This document shows, piece by piece, positions 1-12,126 of a DNA stretch of 64,000 nt (its first letter is position 1; the number at the start of each line of letters is the position of its first letter). The notes below the pieces were generated by a model that was not told the origin of the DNA, made no database searches, and worked only from the letters and a program-made list of their open reading frames with translations. Source of the DNA: Panagrolaimus kolymaensis (taxonomy: Eukaryota > Nematoda > Chromadorea > Rhabditida > Panagrolaimidae); assembly GCA_028622995.1 (NCBI GenBank), contig JAJQJQ010000036.1, positions 1,116,001-1,180,000 on the forward strand, in the 5' to 3' direction. The position numbers were made by a program, and so were the translations under genes.

Positions 1-334
1 TTTGCCAATTTGTGTTACAATTATTTTAATTTTTTTACAGTACGAAAATCATTATGTAACTTTGGGTCTTTCATGCTTTTTTGGTTGGATTGCAGTGATT
101 AATCCTGTAGCAGCCATAATTATTATAACTCCATATCGAATTCGCGTGAAACAATTAATTGGAATTAAAGATAATCAAATTACAATAAACTCAAGTACTG
201 GAAATATCGCGACTCCATTAACTAAACCGCCTTTTTTTACGGTAAATTCTACAACAATGGTTACTCCGATATCAGTTGCAGCCGCGGTGTATGAAGGCGA
301 AACTGTTATTGAAGAACAAAATATTAATTTTTAA
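1..334 (+). CDS. 3' end of a chemoreceptor gene (Srd/Str-like), cut by window edge
   Basis: This is the last exon of a seven-transmembrane chemoreceptor gene and ends at a TAA at 332-334. The visible part carries the last two membrane segments and a cytoplasmic tail with the NPVAAIIIITPYR block, which resembles the end of TM7 in the nematode Str/Srd receptors. It is nearly identical in protein and DNA to the final exon of the intact gene at 3177-4561, differing mainly in the tail near residue 75 onward and in the last residues. It is therefore a recent tandem duplicate. Everything upstream lies outside the window, so whether the whole copy is intact cannot be judged. The predicted protein would sit in ciliary membranes of sensory neurons; this is family knowledge. 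Confidence 0.8.
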   Translation, partial: LPICVTIILIFLQYENHYVTLGLSCFFGWIAVINPVAAIIIITPYRIRVKQLIGIKDNQITINSSTGNIATPLTKPPFFTVNSTTMVTPISVAAAVYEGETVIEEQNINF

Positions 335-1797
335 AACTAAGAAAAGTGCTTCGAAGAATATGAAAAAAATTTATGTATTAAAATTACTCTTTTTCCTAAA
401 AAAATTTCGACATTATTTTTCTTATGTTTTTCAAAATATTTTTTTATATCTTTTAAATTTTTTTTAAATTTTTTGCTTCAAATAATCTCCAGAAAAAATT
501 TTCAAAAGCATCTTGATTCTTTTTTATTATTCAACAATAGAGCGAACAGTAAGCTTCAAAAACATGTTTATCAAAAAAATTAAAAGCTTTGCACTTTTTT
601 AAAACTTTCTGTAAACCATTTTTTTTTTGCACTTTTAAAAATTCATACAATAAATTATTTTTTTTTTTGCAAAATATTTGTACAAAATTTTTTTTTAAAA
701 GGACAAAGCTTTTAAGAAATCCATTCCACTTTCATATTTTTTGATTTAATTTATAATTTCGCATAAACATGTTTTCAAGTTTTTAAACAGCCTAAAAAAA
801 TACATGTATAGTTTTTGTAAAAATCAAACAAAACAAAAAACTTTTAAAAAATTGAAACATTTGAGTTTTGTGTTGTGTTTCAAGATTTGAAAAAAAAACA
901 TTGTAACTGCGTTTTTTTTAATTGTTAATTCAGAGAGATTATTTGAAAAAAGTCCATATCTTTTTGATAGATTGATTACCTAGCATTCTGGAACACCTTA
1001 CTATAAAATCAAGAAAAATAAATATGAAAAACATTTGTTTTGTTTTCGTCAATCATCATTTAAGGATAAAAACAGAGTTATTGGTCTCTTCTCGGTGGCT
1101 ATAGCGATAAATGACGGATCATAAACAAACAAGCCTTTCGTCAATGAGATCTATGCTTTCTTTACAAATATGACCTTTCATTAATTTATTTTTGATTTTC
1201 GAATGTGTTCCTTTTTTTTGCCCAAATACAAAAAATACTGTAGAGTTAGTTGGCAGAAAGCAAAAAAAGAATCACAATGATCAAAACACATAAATTTTGA
1301 TTTTGATTTTGGGAGGAGCATAAATAATATTTTATTTTATTTTACAACAACAAAAAAAAGAACGAAAAAATATATGGACTTACTAACCATGATAATATAG
1401 TGGTGCGTTACTAAACACACTATTTATCAATGGATAGATAACAACGCCCTCTGATTAATATTAATTTATTATATTTTGGAAAGAAGTTTAGTTAGTTTCA
1501 TATAAATAAACCAGAGTTTTCACACACACAAAAACATTAGATGGAGCCTTCAATTTTCAGCTATATAGTGATGGATCGCCGATTAACACTGGGGATAGAA
1601 AAAAATCTTTTTAGAAATCTAAATTTAAAAAAAGGATTAATGAAATTGAGGTGGATTTGCAACCTGGTTTTGAAAAATAAATTAAATGTTTTTTTTTTCG
1701 GATCCGGGAATATGCGATCGCCGCTCGCTAGGAATTCAGGAAATTTACTTGTCGGAAATCCATCACTAAACTATTAAAAATTTTAGAAGGAAAAAAA
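335..1797. other. Intergenic, AT-rich, no gene seen
   Basis: Long T and A runs with no open frame that has coding character. An ATG-initiated frame at 1541-1777 has no recognisable domain and no splice support, so it is not annotated. The stretch just before 1798 is presumably the promoter and 5' leader of the secreted cysteine-rich gene. Confidence 0.5.
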
Positions 1798-2453
1798 ATG
1801 AAAATTATCTTTGTTTTGGCTTCTGTTGCTCTTATCGCTTTGATTCCCGGTAATCAAGCTATGAAATGTGGAGAATTTCGAGGATGTGTAACTAAGGATA
1901 AAGAAAATGCAAGTAAGGCATCTTTTGTTTCAAGAAAATTTATTTTTATTTGCTTTTTTTATAGCTAAGAGTGAGACCCTCGTTGAATGTGAATATGGAT
2001 GCGCTGCATGGGGTTGCACCATCGAAGGAATCCTTTATGGTGGAAGTGGATGTAAAGGCGATCACAGCGTTTGCACAAATCATCCTGAAGCCATTCATAT
2101 TTCATGCAAGGATGATCCAACATGTGCCATCAAAAAACTTGTTGAAAGTCGAGTAAGTTTTAATTTTTGGAAAAATGGAAAAACTTTAAAACAAATTTTT
2201 GTGCTTTTTTTAGTCACAAAATATTGATCGAAGCTCCCTTATCTCTGGATCATGCAAACCCGATCCAACTAAGCCTCATATGATTTCCAAATGTGCTAAT
2301 GATCATTATGAAAATGATCATTTCTCAAAAAATGAAGCTTGCGCAAAATCATGCAAATCTGGAAAAGGACGATGCGGAACCTTTTTATTACCTGGAGATG
2401 TTGTTCATTCAAAAGTTTGTGGCAATGAAAATCATTGCTATTGCAACTTATAA
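1798..2453 (+). CDS. Small secreted cysteine-rich protein, family not recognised
   Basis: The three-exon model is 1798-1912, 1965-2152 and 2214-2453, giving 180 residues. Splice phases (1, then 0) fit GTAAGG/GTAAGT donors and ATAG/TTAG acceptors. The first 21 or so residues (MKIIFVLASVALIALIPG) are a clear signal peptide. The mature chain holds 17 cysteines in two clusters: residues about 23-90 (including CEYGCAAWGC) and about 100-179, ending CYCNL. The odd cysteine count allows for one free thiol or a dimer. I do not recognise the family. Extracellular, disulfide-rich, possibly a nematode effector or defence-type protein; that role is inference. The frame is intact and AATAAA-like signals lie near 2550-2565. 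It sits between two tandem chemoreceptor copies, so the receptor duplication unit may include or flank it. Confidence 0.8.
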
Positions 2454-3176
2454 AAATCAGTCAAAAGAAATGATTGATTGTTTTTGGAAAAAAATTTAAA
2501 AAAGTTTATTCTTTGTAATTATAATATAATAATAATTAAATGTCGTAAATAATAAATAAAGCATTAATAAAAATATCAATGTCCCAAGAAAAAGTTTGTT
2601 TACAAACTTTTGAATTTTTGCAGCTGTTATTAAAGTTAAAAAGCAGAAGATATTAATTCTAAGATTCAGAAAATTTGGGAAGTTTAATCGAATTTGTAAA
2701 GAAAAAAGTATTTTTCAAATAAATAAAAATTCACATAAAAATGAAAAGTATGTGTGTAGTTTAATTTTATGATTCATTGATTTCTTAAATTTAATTACAC
2801 AATATTTTATAGAACAGAAATTTATAGATTTTATTAAATTACTATTATTCCAATATTTTTTATAAAAATGGCGGTAATAATTCTAGGTTGTTGTCGGTCG
2901 CTGCTAAACACAATTACACAAAAATATGTATGTATGTACTTGGATTAGATTAAAGAAAACAAATAAATCTAATAACATATATTTTTTTTTCAAACCAAAA
3001 AAAGCGAAAAAGTAAAAAAGGGTAAAACTTTTAAGATATTTTATTAACTTTGTAGCAGCTTGCTTTTTTGATTAATAAATAAAAGTAAGTGTGTGAAAAT
3101 TATTTAAAGATCGTGAACATTTAAAAAAATAGTTTCATATTTGTGTTTCTTTTTTTTCTGACTGACAGCGATAGCG
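2454..3176. other. Intergenic, AT-rich
   Basis: Contains AATAAA-type polyadenylation signals for the upstream cysteine-rich gene near 2550-2565 and presumably the promoter of the chemoreceptor starting at 3177. No further gene is visible. Confidence 0.5.
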
Positions 3177-4561
3177 ATGACTTTAATATTAAAATTTCTT
3201 AAATATAATGACATCGTTGCTTCGACGATTGCAATTTTGAGTAATGCATTTTTGGTTTATTTAATTTTAACTGTAAATAAATCAAATTTAAAGCAACTTA
3301 GTTATACGCTGCTTCAAAATTGTTTATTGGATTCCATTTTGGCTATTGTTACACTTATTGGTGATCCCGTAAGTTAGCTTTTTGTATTTTAAAAAAATAT
3401 TGAAAAGTTTTTATAAAAAATAAATATTATGTTTTTTTACAGCAAATTGTTGTGGTTAATGGAATTTATTATAATATTATTGGAAGTCCATTGTATTCGT
3501 TGGGTTTTGTATTTTCCACACTCACAATAGCCACTTTTGGAGCCTCTTTGACTTTAAGCATGTTAGCCATGCCTGTGCCATTTTATATTCGATATTTAGT
3601 TCTTTGCAAGTATATTTTACATTTTTTCCAGAATATATGTTTTCGAAAGTCAAAAGAATAAAAAACACATAAATCAATTCATTTTTAGAAATATAGATAT
3701 AACCAAAAAACATATTATAAAAACTTATGCATTGGTTTTTGGTTCAAATTTAATTATTTGGGCTTCAGCAATTTGGTGTTGCCAACCTTTTCCAGAAATG
3801 TATGAACAATATCGACCAGCATTGATGAATAAATTTTGGTTGGATGAATATCCCAGTGGCGGACCCACCTTTTGCGCAATTCATCCTGTAAGTTTTTTTA
3901 AAAATTGATTCTAGCCTAAAAATGGTTTCCATATGAGTTTAGCTAATGCACTTTACTTTTAATATTTAATTTTTGTTTTTAGGCGAATATCCGCTTAATT
4001 ACAGTTTTTTCATTAATGTTTATTGCAACATTTGTTAGCTATATTCTGATTATTTATTTTAGTATTAAAATTACCCAACATCTTAAACGATCCCAAAATG
4101 ATATGTCAAAAAAGACGAAAGTTTTAAATCGACAACTTCAGCGAACTTTGACCGTTCAAGTAAGCTTCTAAATACAGCCAAAAAAATTAGTTCATTAAAA
4201 ATGTTTTCAGGCGATTGGACCTTTGATAACAGGAAATTTGCCAATTTGTGTTACAATTATTTTAATTTTCCTACAGTACGAAAATCATTATGTAACTTTG
4301 GGTCTTTCATGCTTTTTTGGTTGGATTGCAGTGATTAATCCTGTAGCAGCTATAATTATTATAACTCCATATCGAATTCGCGTGAAACAATTAATTGGGA
4401 TTAAAGATAATCAAATTACAATAAACTCAAGTACTGGAAATATCGCGACTCCATCTACAAAACCACCTTTTTTTACGGTAAATTCTGCGACAGTCGCACC
4501 GATGTCTGTGGCAGCAGCGTTCAATGAAGGCGAAACTGTTATTGAAGAACAAAATATTTAG
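3177..4561 (+). CDS. Seven-transmembrane chemoreceptor, Srd/Str-like
   Basis: The exons are 3177-3368, 3443-3609, 3689-3887, 3983-4159 and 4211-4561, giving 361 residues. All phases were checked and introns are 50-95 bp. The protein has seven hydrophobic segments. The PFYIRYLVL block after TM3 and the LNRQLQRTLTVQ block before TM6 are typical of the nematode Str superfamily (str/srd/srh/srj), where the second motif reads roughly Q-x-x-L-x-+-x-L-x-x-Q. TM7 ends with NPVAAIIIITPYR. The expected role is G-protein-coupled chemosensation in amphid or phasmid neurons (family knowledge). Assignment to srd rather than str is uncertain. The final exon is almost duplicated at 1-334, so this is one member of a tandem array. 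Polyadenylation signals lie near 4626. Confidence 0.88.
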
Positions 4562-4745
4562 GTTAAATATAATTTTTTTTTAAATTTATGATATAAAACA
4601 ACAAAAAAGAAAACATTGTAAATATAATGAAATAAATTTTAAAAAATTTTTCGTTGTTGTTTGGAGCTTGATTAAATTCAAAATAGTAAAGTAATAACAA
4701 CATACATAAAAAAAAATACTAAAAAGGTGTTTATCATACTTTTTT

Positions 4746-5738
4746 TCAGTGTGTTGATGAAACAAGTTCTAATCCACGTAACCGTATTAATTTTTCAATA
4801 ACGACGTCGCGGTTCATCCCAAAAAAATAAAGATAAGGAGTTCGATTTTCATTTGGCCAAATAGCAATTAAGTCATCAACAAAATCATTTATTTTAAGTT
4901 TATAATTATCAGAAAGTTGATTATCATACACAAGTGAAATATTCATTTTAGTTGGTTTCTAAATATTTTTAAATACTGTAATATTCGGAAAAGTTTAAAT
5001 GTAAAATATTTAACTTACTTTTAATCCACTTAAAAATGTGATAAAATTAAAAATTTCTGGAGCATTTTCGATGATAAAAGTTTCCAAACTATTAAAATGT
5101 GGAATTTCAATCAAAGCTTTAGCTGTTTCCGATGTCATTAAATGAATTCGTTCTTCGTCATAATTCAAACATTTAAAATATTTAATATTTGGAAGTTTTT
5201 CAATTAAATTTTGTATTGGAACAATGGATTCATCTAAGTTTTTAATAAATGAATTAAAAAATGTAAAATTTTGAAGAAGTCCAGAGGAAATAAAAATTTC
5301 AAATTCATCGATACTTAAAATTTGATCACATAAATTCAATTCAGTTATATCACATCGATATATTTTTGGAATAAGTGAAGAAGCACCCGGATATTTTCCA
5401 TGATTTCCAATTGAAAATCTTATATAACCAATAAACCATAGTTTTTCAGGAAGTTTTTTACTTTTTCGATTTAATAATGGTTGTTGGAATCCATTTACTT
5501 TTCGAATACACCATTCTTGATGTAAATGATTAAAACTTAAATCACCAATGGAAATAACAGATTTTTTAAGAAAAAAATATTTGCATGTTTTTATAAGTTT
5601 TTCATAAACTTTCGAAGATACAAGATTATTTAAAATATAATTAATAGTATCTTTGGGAAGTGAAAAGATTTGAATTTTTGGAAAATTTGAATAATTTGAA
5701 ATTAAAGGTGGAGAAGCAGCAACCACTTGATTATCCAT
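4746..5738 (-). CDS. F-box-like protein (nematode expansion type)
   Basis: Two exons on the minus strand, 5738-5019 and 4958-4746, are joined in phase 0 through a GTAAGT donor and TTTAG acceptor, giving 310 residues. Residues about 24-58 (FSLPKDTINYILNNL then KTCKYFF) match an F-box-like pattern of LP-x-D, a hydrophobic helix and tCkyF. The remainder resembles the long, divergent substrate-binding region of nematode F-box proteins, with SIVPIQNLIEKLPNIKYF and ENAPEIFNFITFLSGLK blocks. Such proteins act as SCF ubiquitin-ligase adaptors through SKP1. Paralogues in this window lie at 12127-13177 (broken) and 63660-64000 (partial). All share the intron after the GLK-type block, which supports common descent. 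The F-box call is moderate because the domain is degenerate. The gene is convergent with the chemoreceptor at 3177-4561. Confidence 0.7.
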
Positions 5739-6192
5739 TATTCTAAATTACAAAATTATCAGAAAAAAGAACAAAAATATATGGCGATGAAATGAAATGA
5801 AATGAAATGTGATTTTTCTTTTTACCAACAAATAAACACGGAAAACCTTATCGATTTTTTTGCTTTCCTGCTTGCTTGTTGGTGAAAGACAAACAAAAAC
5901 AAAAAGGTGCAAACTGAAAAAAGAAAGAAGGTATGCCCTAAAGTTTTTTTTATCTTGAATCGGGTTAGTATAAGCGAGAGTGACCTGTTTCAAATTTGAA
6001 AGCTTTTCTGCCATCCGACGTTCTGAGCTGTTTTTGCTTGACAAAGCGAAGTTTTTTATGTTTGATTGACAAAAGTATTACTGAATATGACAACATTTTT
6101 CTTTAAATTCTTTTATTTTAATTTATGGAAACTTTGGATAATTGAATAATTTATTAGTCTTTTTTAAATTTAAGAAAATTACAAAAAAGACA
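5739..6192. other. Intergenic between two minus-strand genes
   Basis: Upstream sequence of the F-box-like gene and 3' flank of the next receptor gene. A short repeat of the AAATG unit occurs near 5785-5808. An open frame at 5748-6044 lacks coding features. Confidence 0.4.
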
Positions 6193-7606
6193 TTAAAAAA
6201 TCTTTAAACAAATCGACTCCTTTTTTTCATAATTATTTAAAGTAACAATAATCTTTACAACACTTGTTGAATCTTTTTTTCTTAAAAATAGCAACTTTTT
6301 TGTATAAAAATTAACGAAAGCTTTTCGATATCTTGGACTAAAAATGAAATGAATTCCAATGATGGAATATGTATGTAAATGATAAATAATACTGCAAAGG
6401 CCTAAACCAATTTTAGTTGCAGCTTCGTCTGCCATGTGAGTAGCGGCATAATAACTTGCAACATAACCAATGGAAATCATAATTCCAGAGAGTAATGCTT
6501 GAAAAATAAGCCATTTTTCAGTTTTAGCAATCACAGAATAAGTTAAATTTTTTGATTTAAATATTGTAAAAATTACGATTAATAAAGTGAATAAAGTTAA
6601 TATTCCATTTTCAATCACTCCTCGAATTATATAACCCTCATAAAAGTTTAGAACATGCTCGTCGTCCATGTTAATAATGAGATCGGCTAAACGATACCCA
6701 TCAATAATTAAGGGTGAGGATAGAAGAACTGTGGATGCAATCCATGTTCGAGATTTTGACCATATCTGTAATTTAAAAAAAAAACATGAGAAATTTAATA
6801 AAATAAATTGAAATGGAGGAGTTTTTTTCATTTTAGTTTTATAAATATATATTTACAAAGAATTAATTTTGTAATTTGGTTAAAGCATGAATTCTCTAAT
6901 TATGACTTTATTTTTAAATGTATTGTATATTTCCGCGAGCACTTTTTTTAACCAAGACATCGTTTTTTAGTAGTGGAGTTCCTCTCAGTTAATTTTTTGA
7001 TATTTTTTTGTAATGAAAACCACAAAAAAAAAATAAATAACTTTTAGAAAGTATTTGTAAAAATTGTTGGAAAAATTTAAAACTTTATTCGCTTTTTCAT
7101 ACAAATTTGTTTTAATTTCATTATGGATACTTGCTTCAAAAAAATAGTTGTTAAAACTAAAACAAATGAAATTTTGCAATGGGAGTTGTCAAAATTTTTT
7201 TTGAATGAAGTTAGTTTTAGCATTATAGAATTTATTTTATTAATCCTCAGTTTTTTTTGAATGACTTTACCCGATCTTGTTGAAATGGTAATAAAATAGC
7301 TGTGCATCGATTAATTGCTAATAAAGTATTTAAAATTGGAACAAATATTGTAAAATACCATTCCAAATATAATAATATCATCCAAGTAGTATTAGTTGGA
7401 TAAAATTTATCTTCAGTTTCAAATAACCCAAATATAACATCCAAAAAATAACCAATGCATAAAAATATGAAATATGCAGATTTAAATTTTGAAGTGCGTT
7501 TAAAAAAATTTGATATCAAAAATATTGCAAGCAAAGCTTCGATGGTTCGAGCTGTGAACATTACGGTAAATGCCGACCAAGTAATTAAATTTTCAATTGC
7601 CACCAT
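6193..7606 (-). CDS. Serpentine receptor, Srg/Srv-like
   Basis: The exons on the minus strand are 7606-7271 and 6765-6193, giving 302 residues with a phase-0 junction. The intron (7270-6766, 505 bp) starts GTAAAG and ends ACAG. The chain has seven hydrophobic segments. The INRCTAILLPFQQDR block after TM3, continuing as IWSKSRTWIA across the splice, is the Srg-superfamily equivalent of a DRY region (NR-x-T-A at the end of TM3). TM7 ends with FIFSPRYRKAFVNFY. It is clearly paralogous to the gene at 17402-18357, with the same splice position. Expected role: chemosensory G-protein-coupled receptor. Its paralogue has only a 56-bp intron at the same site, so this intron has expanded by about 450 bp of AT-rich DNA. 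Confidence 0.85.
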
Positions 7607-10211
7607 CGCAAATTAAAAAAAAAACAAAGAAAAAAAATTTTTGATAGAAAAAAAGTAAAAGTAATTAATTTTTCGTGAATTTGTTTTGTTGATTTCAAAT
7701 AATTTAATAAGTAAACAAATTTAAATTTAAATAATTCGTTTAATATTTAAATGCAACAACATTTTTTCGAGTAATTCAATTAACTAAAAAGTAAAGTATT
7801 TTTTATGAATTATTATTAAAATATTTAAAAGTGAATTAAAAAGCAAACAATATTATTATTTTTAGAATTTTCGTAATTAAACGTTTTAATGAAAATAAAA
7901 TACACGAAATAAAAGGAAATCAAAAAATCAGTAAAATTCAACAAAGTTTGTAGCCAAAGCTGTTCAATTAATTTTCGGTAAGCTAAAAAAAATTTTAAAG
8001 TGTTCAAAAATAGTCCTGGAAATACTCTCCACAGAGTCTCTCTTTTTTTCCAAATCTACAGTAAACTTTGTCTAATTTCTTGAAAAAATAAAGGAATGAT
8101 CGCTTCTCTTCTCTATGATTAGCAAAAATATTAAACAACAACAGCTCTGTTTTTATAGCTAAAAGAAATTCTTTTTTTTTGTTGCACCCATGAAATATGG
8201 AAAGTTGCAAAAACTTCAAAACCCTTTTTATGTAATCAAAGTTCTCGTCTAAATGATTTCTAGGAAAAAAAACTATAAGTTTTTACTCAAAAAAGCAAAA
8301 AAAAAAAATATATTTTTATATTGAAAAAACACAAAACAATTTTTAGAAAATGTTCATTCTTTTGTTGTTTTATAAAAAAAATAAACATATTCTTGAAAAA
8401 TATGGTGGGAAAAAAGCTTGGTTTTTAAACTTTAAACTTCAAAAAAATATTCATGTGAAAAAGTATTATATTTTAGTATTTTAGAAAAAATATTAAAATG
8501 AACGTCAATTCTTATAAAACTTCTCTTTTTTTCTCTCTCGATTTTTTGGAATAAGCTTTGGTTCTCATTGTCATGGGAAAAAGTTTAAAAAGTTTGATAT
8601 TACAATCTTTGGAAATTTTTACCAAAGCGGCAAGTTTTATTTCCAAAATTTTCATCGTCCCAGTAAAAAAATAAGTATTTTAATAAAATTAAAAAAAGCA
8701 AGGAAAGTAAAAACATTTGATACTTTCTTTGAAAAAGGTGTCAAAAAAAATTTAGGGTTGCATTTATTTTTGCTTTTTTTACAGCTTCCGCTTTTGAAAT
8801 TTTTACTGCCATTCGCCATTGACTTTAGAAGTTTGCTTGCTTTTTTATTTATTCTATAAAAAAAGTAACATTTTTTACACACATATTATTTATTAATTAA
8901 ATGATACCTCTAAATATCTTTTTCTATTTTCACCTTTTTAAAATGTTTGGAGCCCAAACACTGTAATTTTGTTTTTGATTATTTCAATGTTTTTAATAAG
9001 TGTAGTGTATTTACAAATATTTACATTGTGAAAAAAAAAACTTAAATAAATAAATAGAAGGAAAAAGGTGTAAATTTTTAAAAAATGGAGGAGGCAGAAA
9101 ATAACTCTTTTTTTTCTTCGTTGTAGTTCTGAAGAAAAAAAATATAGTATTTTAACATTTTTTCTAAAAATATCTTTCTGCTCAGAAATCTGGGGAATAG
9201 AAATTTTTTTGTCTGAATTTGTAAAAAAAGATTTTATGCCGTCAATTTTGAAATGTGTTTGATTATTGCCTCATTGAATATGGATAATAATTGTTGATAA
9301 ATAGCCTAAAATTTTATAAGAAATAAATTGTGGTTGTATTGTAAAATATCAAAAACAAAAAAATTTTTAGAGTTTAAAATATTGAAAAAAAATACTTGAA
9401 GAAAAATAATTTTTTTTCATTTTTCAAACAAAACTGGTAAGTAAGGCACTGGTAAAATCCTCTGAAATTTAAAATGACATTCTAACAAATAAATTTTTCT
9501 TTTCTATTCTCTTAGAGAAATGATTCGGCTAAAACATGGAAGGCAATAAATTATAGACAGCTTAAAATTAAAAAAAAAATAACATACATATATGGCAGCA
9601 AACGTTTTGATAATACAGTATCAATATTTTGCTTTAATTTGACGCAAGCATTTTATTGTTAGTAGTTATTTGCATTGTGTAAAATTATTTATTATTTTTC
9701 TTTTGTAGCCAAATAGTATTCTTTAAATCTTTTTGATAGATTCTTCTAGCTGACTGACTGATCATTGTTACTTAAATTCGTTAAAAAAACTTAAAAATTA
9801 TGTATATTATTTTTATAATTTTTAAACTTGAGTTTTTTTTTATTTTTATGAATAATTATTGTCTATGTAAAATAAAAATAAAAAATTACCTCATAATTGC
9901 TTTTATTATTTTTTCTTTGCCTTTCTTGTTTGCATTTTTTTTCTGCAATTAAAAATGCTTTTATTCCATCGAACTTTCATCTATTTAAAATTGTTTAATT
10001 ACCGGAAGGCATAATATTATAATATTCAACAATAGCAAAAGCAGCAAATATAAAAAAAAACTCATGACTTCATTTTTATATTTTATTTTTTAATACAAAA
10101 AAGTTGGAAATTTTGTCATTCATTTTTTATTCATTTGAACCCAGCGTTTTCTTGGTTATTTTTTGGCTTTTAAATTTAGATTAAAAATTTGCATTTTTCT
10201 TTAACAAAAAA
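7607..10211. other. Intergenic, 2.6 kb AT-rich divergent region
   Basis: The stretch lies between two divergently transcribed chemoreceptor genes and probably contains both promoters. Frames at 7825-8007, 8004-8219 and 8652-8882 show only Phe/Lys/Asn-rich translations expected of AT-rich noncoding DNA. No repeat or RNA gene was recognised. Confidence 0.5.
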
Positions 10212-11892
10212 ATGTTGCAACCCATCGAAGAAGGAATATTATATTTTTCAATATTATTAAATTTAATTGCATTTTCTGTAATTATTTTATTTACTAAACC
10301 CGTTTTAAAAATGTATTATAAATCTGTTCGAATCCTTCACCTTCTCGCATTGGAAGGAATTGGATTATCAGCGATAACCCAAATAGTTTATATAATTATT
10401 GCAATAATGTTAGAAAAATTTTTATCCATCTCTGGTAGATGGGTTAATTATTGTTTGCTTTATGCTTTAATGAAAATTCGATTTTTATTTATTATTTTTA
10501 TTTTTGATCGCTTTTATGCAACATTATTTTTAAAAAAATATGAAGAAAGTCAAAGGTTTTGGTATAATTTTGTTATTATTACTCTTGAGGTAAGCTAATG
10601 GGGGATATATTAGATAGGATATTTACCAAAAATAAATGTAGTTATGAAAATTTGGGGGGAAAAGCTTTAAAGCAGGCAGATTACACTTTGATGTTCTTCC
10701 AAAACTTTTTATTATTTTCCAAATTTGTGAACAGAAATCATAAAATCACACTTTCTTTAGCAATTTTTGAATGCAATTCAAAAAAAAATTATGAATTAAA
10801 GCGCAAAAAAAAAATAAAATCGGTTAACATCGAAGTTTGATATTTTGCTTTGATTTTATTATTTTCTTATGCTTCTAACAATTTTAAAGACAAATCACGA
10901 ACAACAAATTTATTAGCAATTTTGGCCTGTTTTTAATTTTCCATTTCAATTTCCTTGCTACCAAATAGTTTAATTTATTTTTTTCCTTTTTTCAGCATTT
11001 ATTTCCAGCTTTATTTGTATTTCTATTAAAAAATTATTATACTCTTTATCCTCGATATATGTGCATTATTTTGGGTATTTTAGATATCTTCGCCATATTT
11101 GTAAGTTTTTAACTTAATTTTCTTCATTTGACTTCAAAAAAAAATTTAAACAAAATATTCAAATATTTTTATTTATTTTTAGACCTCTTCGTTATTACAT
11201 TATTGGAACACCTCCATGAAAGCGAAAAGCGCTTTCAAAAGGCTATCCTTGGCTGAAAGATATCAAGTAAATGAAAATATTCGATATATGAGAATTATTT
11301 TACCTTTTATTATCACGAGTTGTGTTTTATCTTTGACTTGCAATTTAGTACTTTTGGTATATTTTTATGTGGCAGATGTATCTATTCGTCAAAATATTAT
11401 TGCTTTTCAAGTTGTAAGCATTTTTATTTTTTATTTTTTGAGAAAAATTGAGTTTGTTTTAAAGCAAACTGTTTTTTAATTTCGGCTTTGGATTTTTCTA
11501 AAAAATTAACTCCAAAAATTTTTTTATGGGTTAAAACTTATTACTTTGGAAATTTTTAAATCTGTTTTTTTACTTTTCTTGTTTTTAGGTTTTTGCACTT
11601 TTCACTTTTTCACAAACTGCTGCCATTTTATATCGATGGAAATTATCTCGATATGCTTCATCAAGTCGAGGAAGATCCAAATCCACGACTGTTTCCATAG
11701 CTCCTCGAGAAATAGATGTTCATTTTGTTTCATTAAAAAATTCATGGGAAAATCCTTTGGGTAAAGTTGTAGTCACAAAAACATAATTATTGTTATTGTT
11801 CTTTGTTTTAATAAATATATATATTTTTATACTTTTTTGTAGAAATTAAAAAACAATTTATAGAAACCAAAGAAGAAAACGCAGATTTTTAA
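10212..11892 (+). CDS. Serpentine receptor, Sre-like
   Basis: The exons are 10212-10589, 10996-11100, 11183-11413, 11589-11760 and 11843-11892, giving 311 residues. Without the last splice, translation reads through 11761-11786 to give a slightly different tail (KVVVTKT instead of the IKKQFIETKEENADF ending), so two C-termini are possible. The chain has multiple membrane segments. FDRFYATLFLKKYEE at the end of TM3 and LAERYQVNENIRYMR before TM5 match the E/DR-x-x-A-T...YE and L-x-ERYQ-x-x-EN signatures of the nematode Sre/Srb chemoreceptors. Expected function: sensory GPCR. Intron 1 (10590-10995) is the only long one. The model rests on phase agreement at every junction. Confidence 0.82.
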
Positions 11893-12126
11893 AATAAAAA
11901 ATGAGTTAAGTGTTTAAATAACAAAAAAGAAGTAATGATGTCATTCTCTAACTATAACAAAATTTTAACTAAGTATAAAACAATGAAATTTCAACAATAA
12001 AAGAATTTAAAAAAAAATAACAAAGTCCAAAAGAAAAAGAAAAAGAAAAAAGTTTATTAAAAAAATGGTGATTGCGGCTCAAATATGTAATTTTGAAATG
12101 GATTGATTTATTGCTTGATATAATAA

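Noticed and set aside
1541..1777. 78-codon frame just before the cysteine-rich gene
   Set aside because: Considered as a first exon, but the ATG at 1798 gives a complete signal peptide and the frame has no splice link to it.
5785..5808. Short AAATG-type tandem repeat
   Set aside because: Only four or five units, ordinary microsatellite, no evident role.
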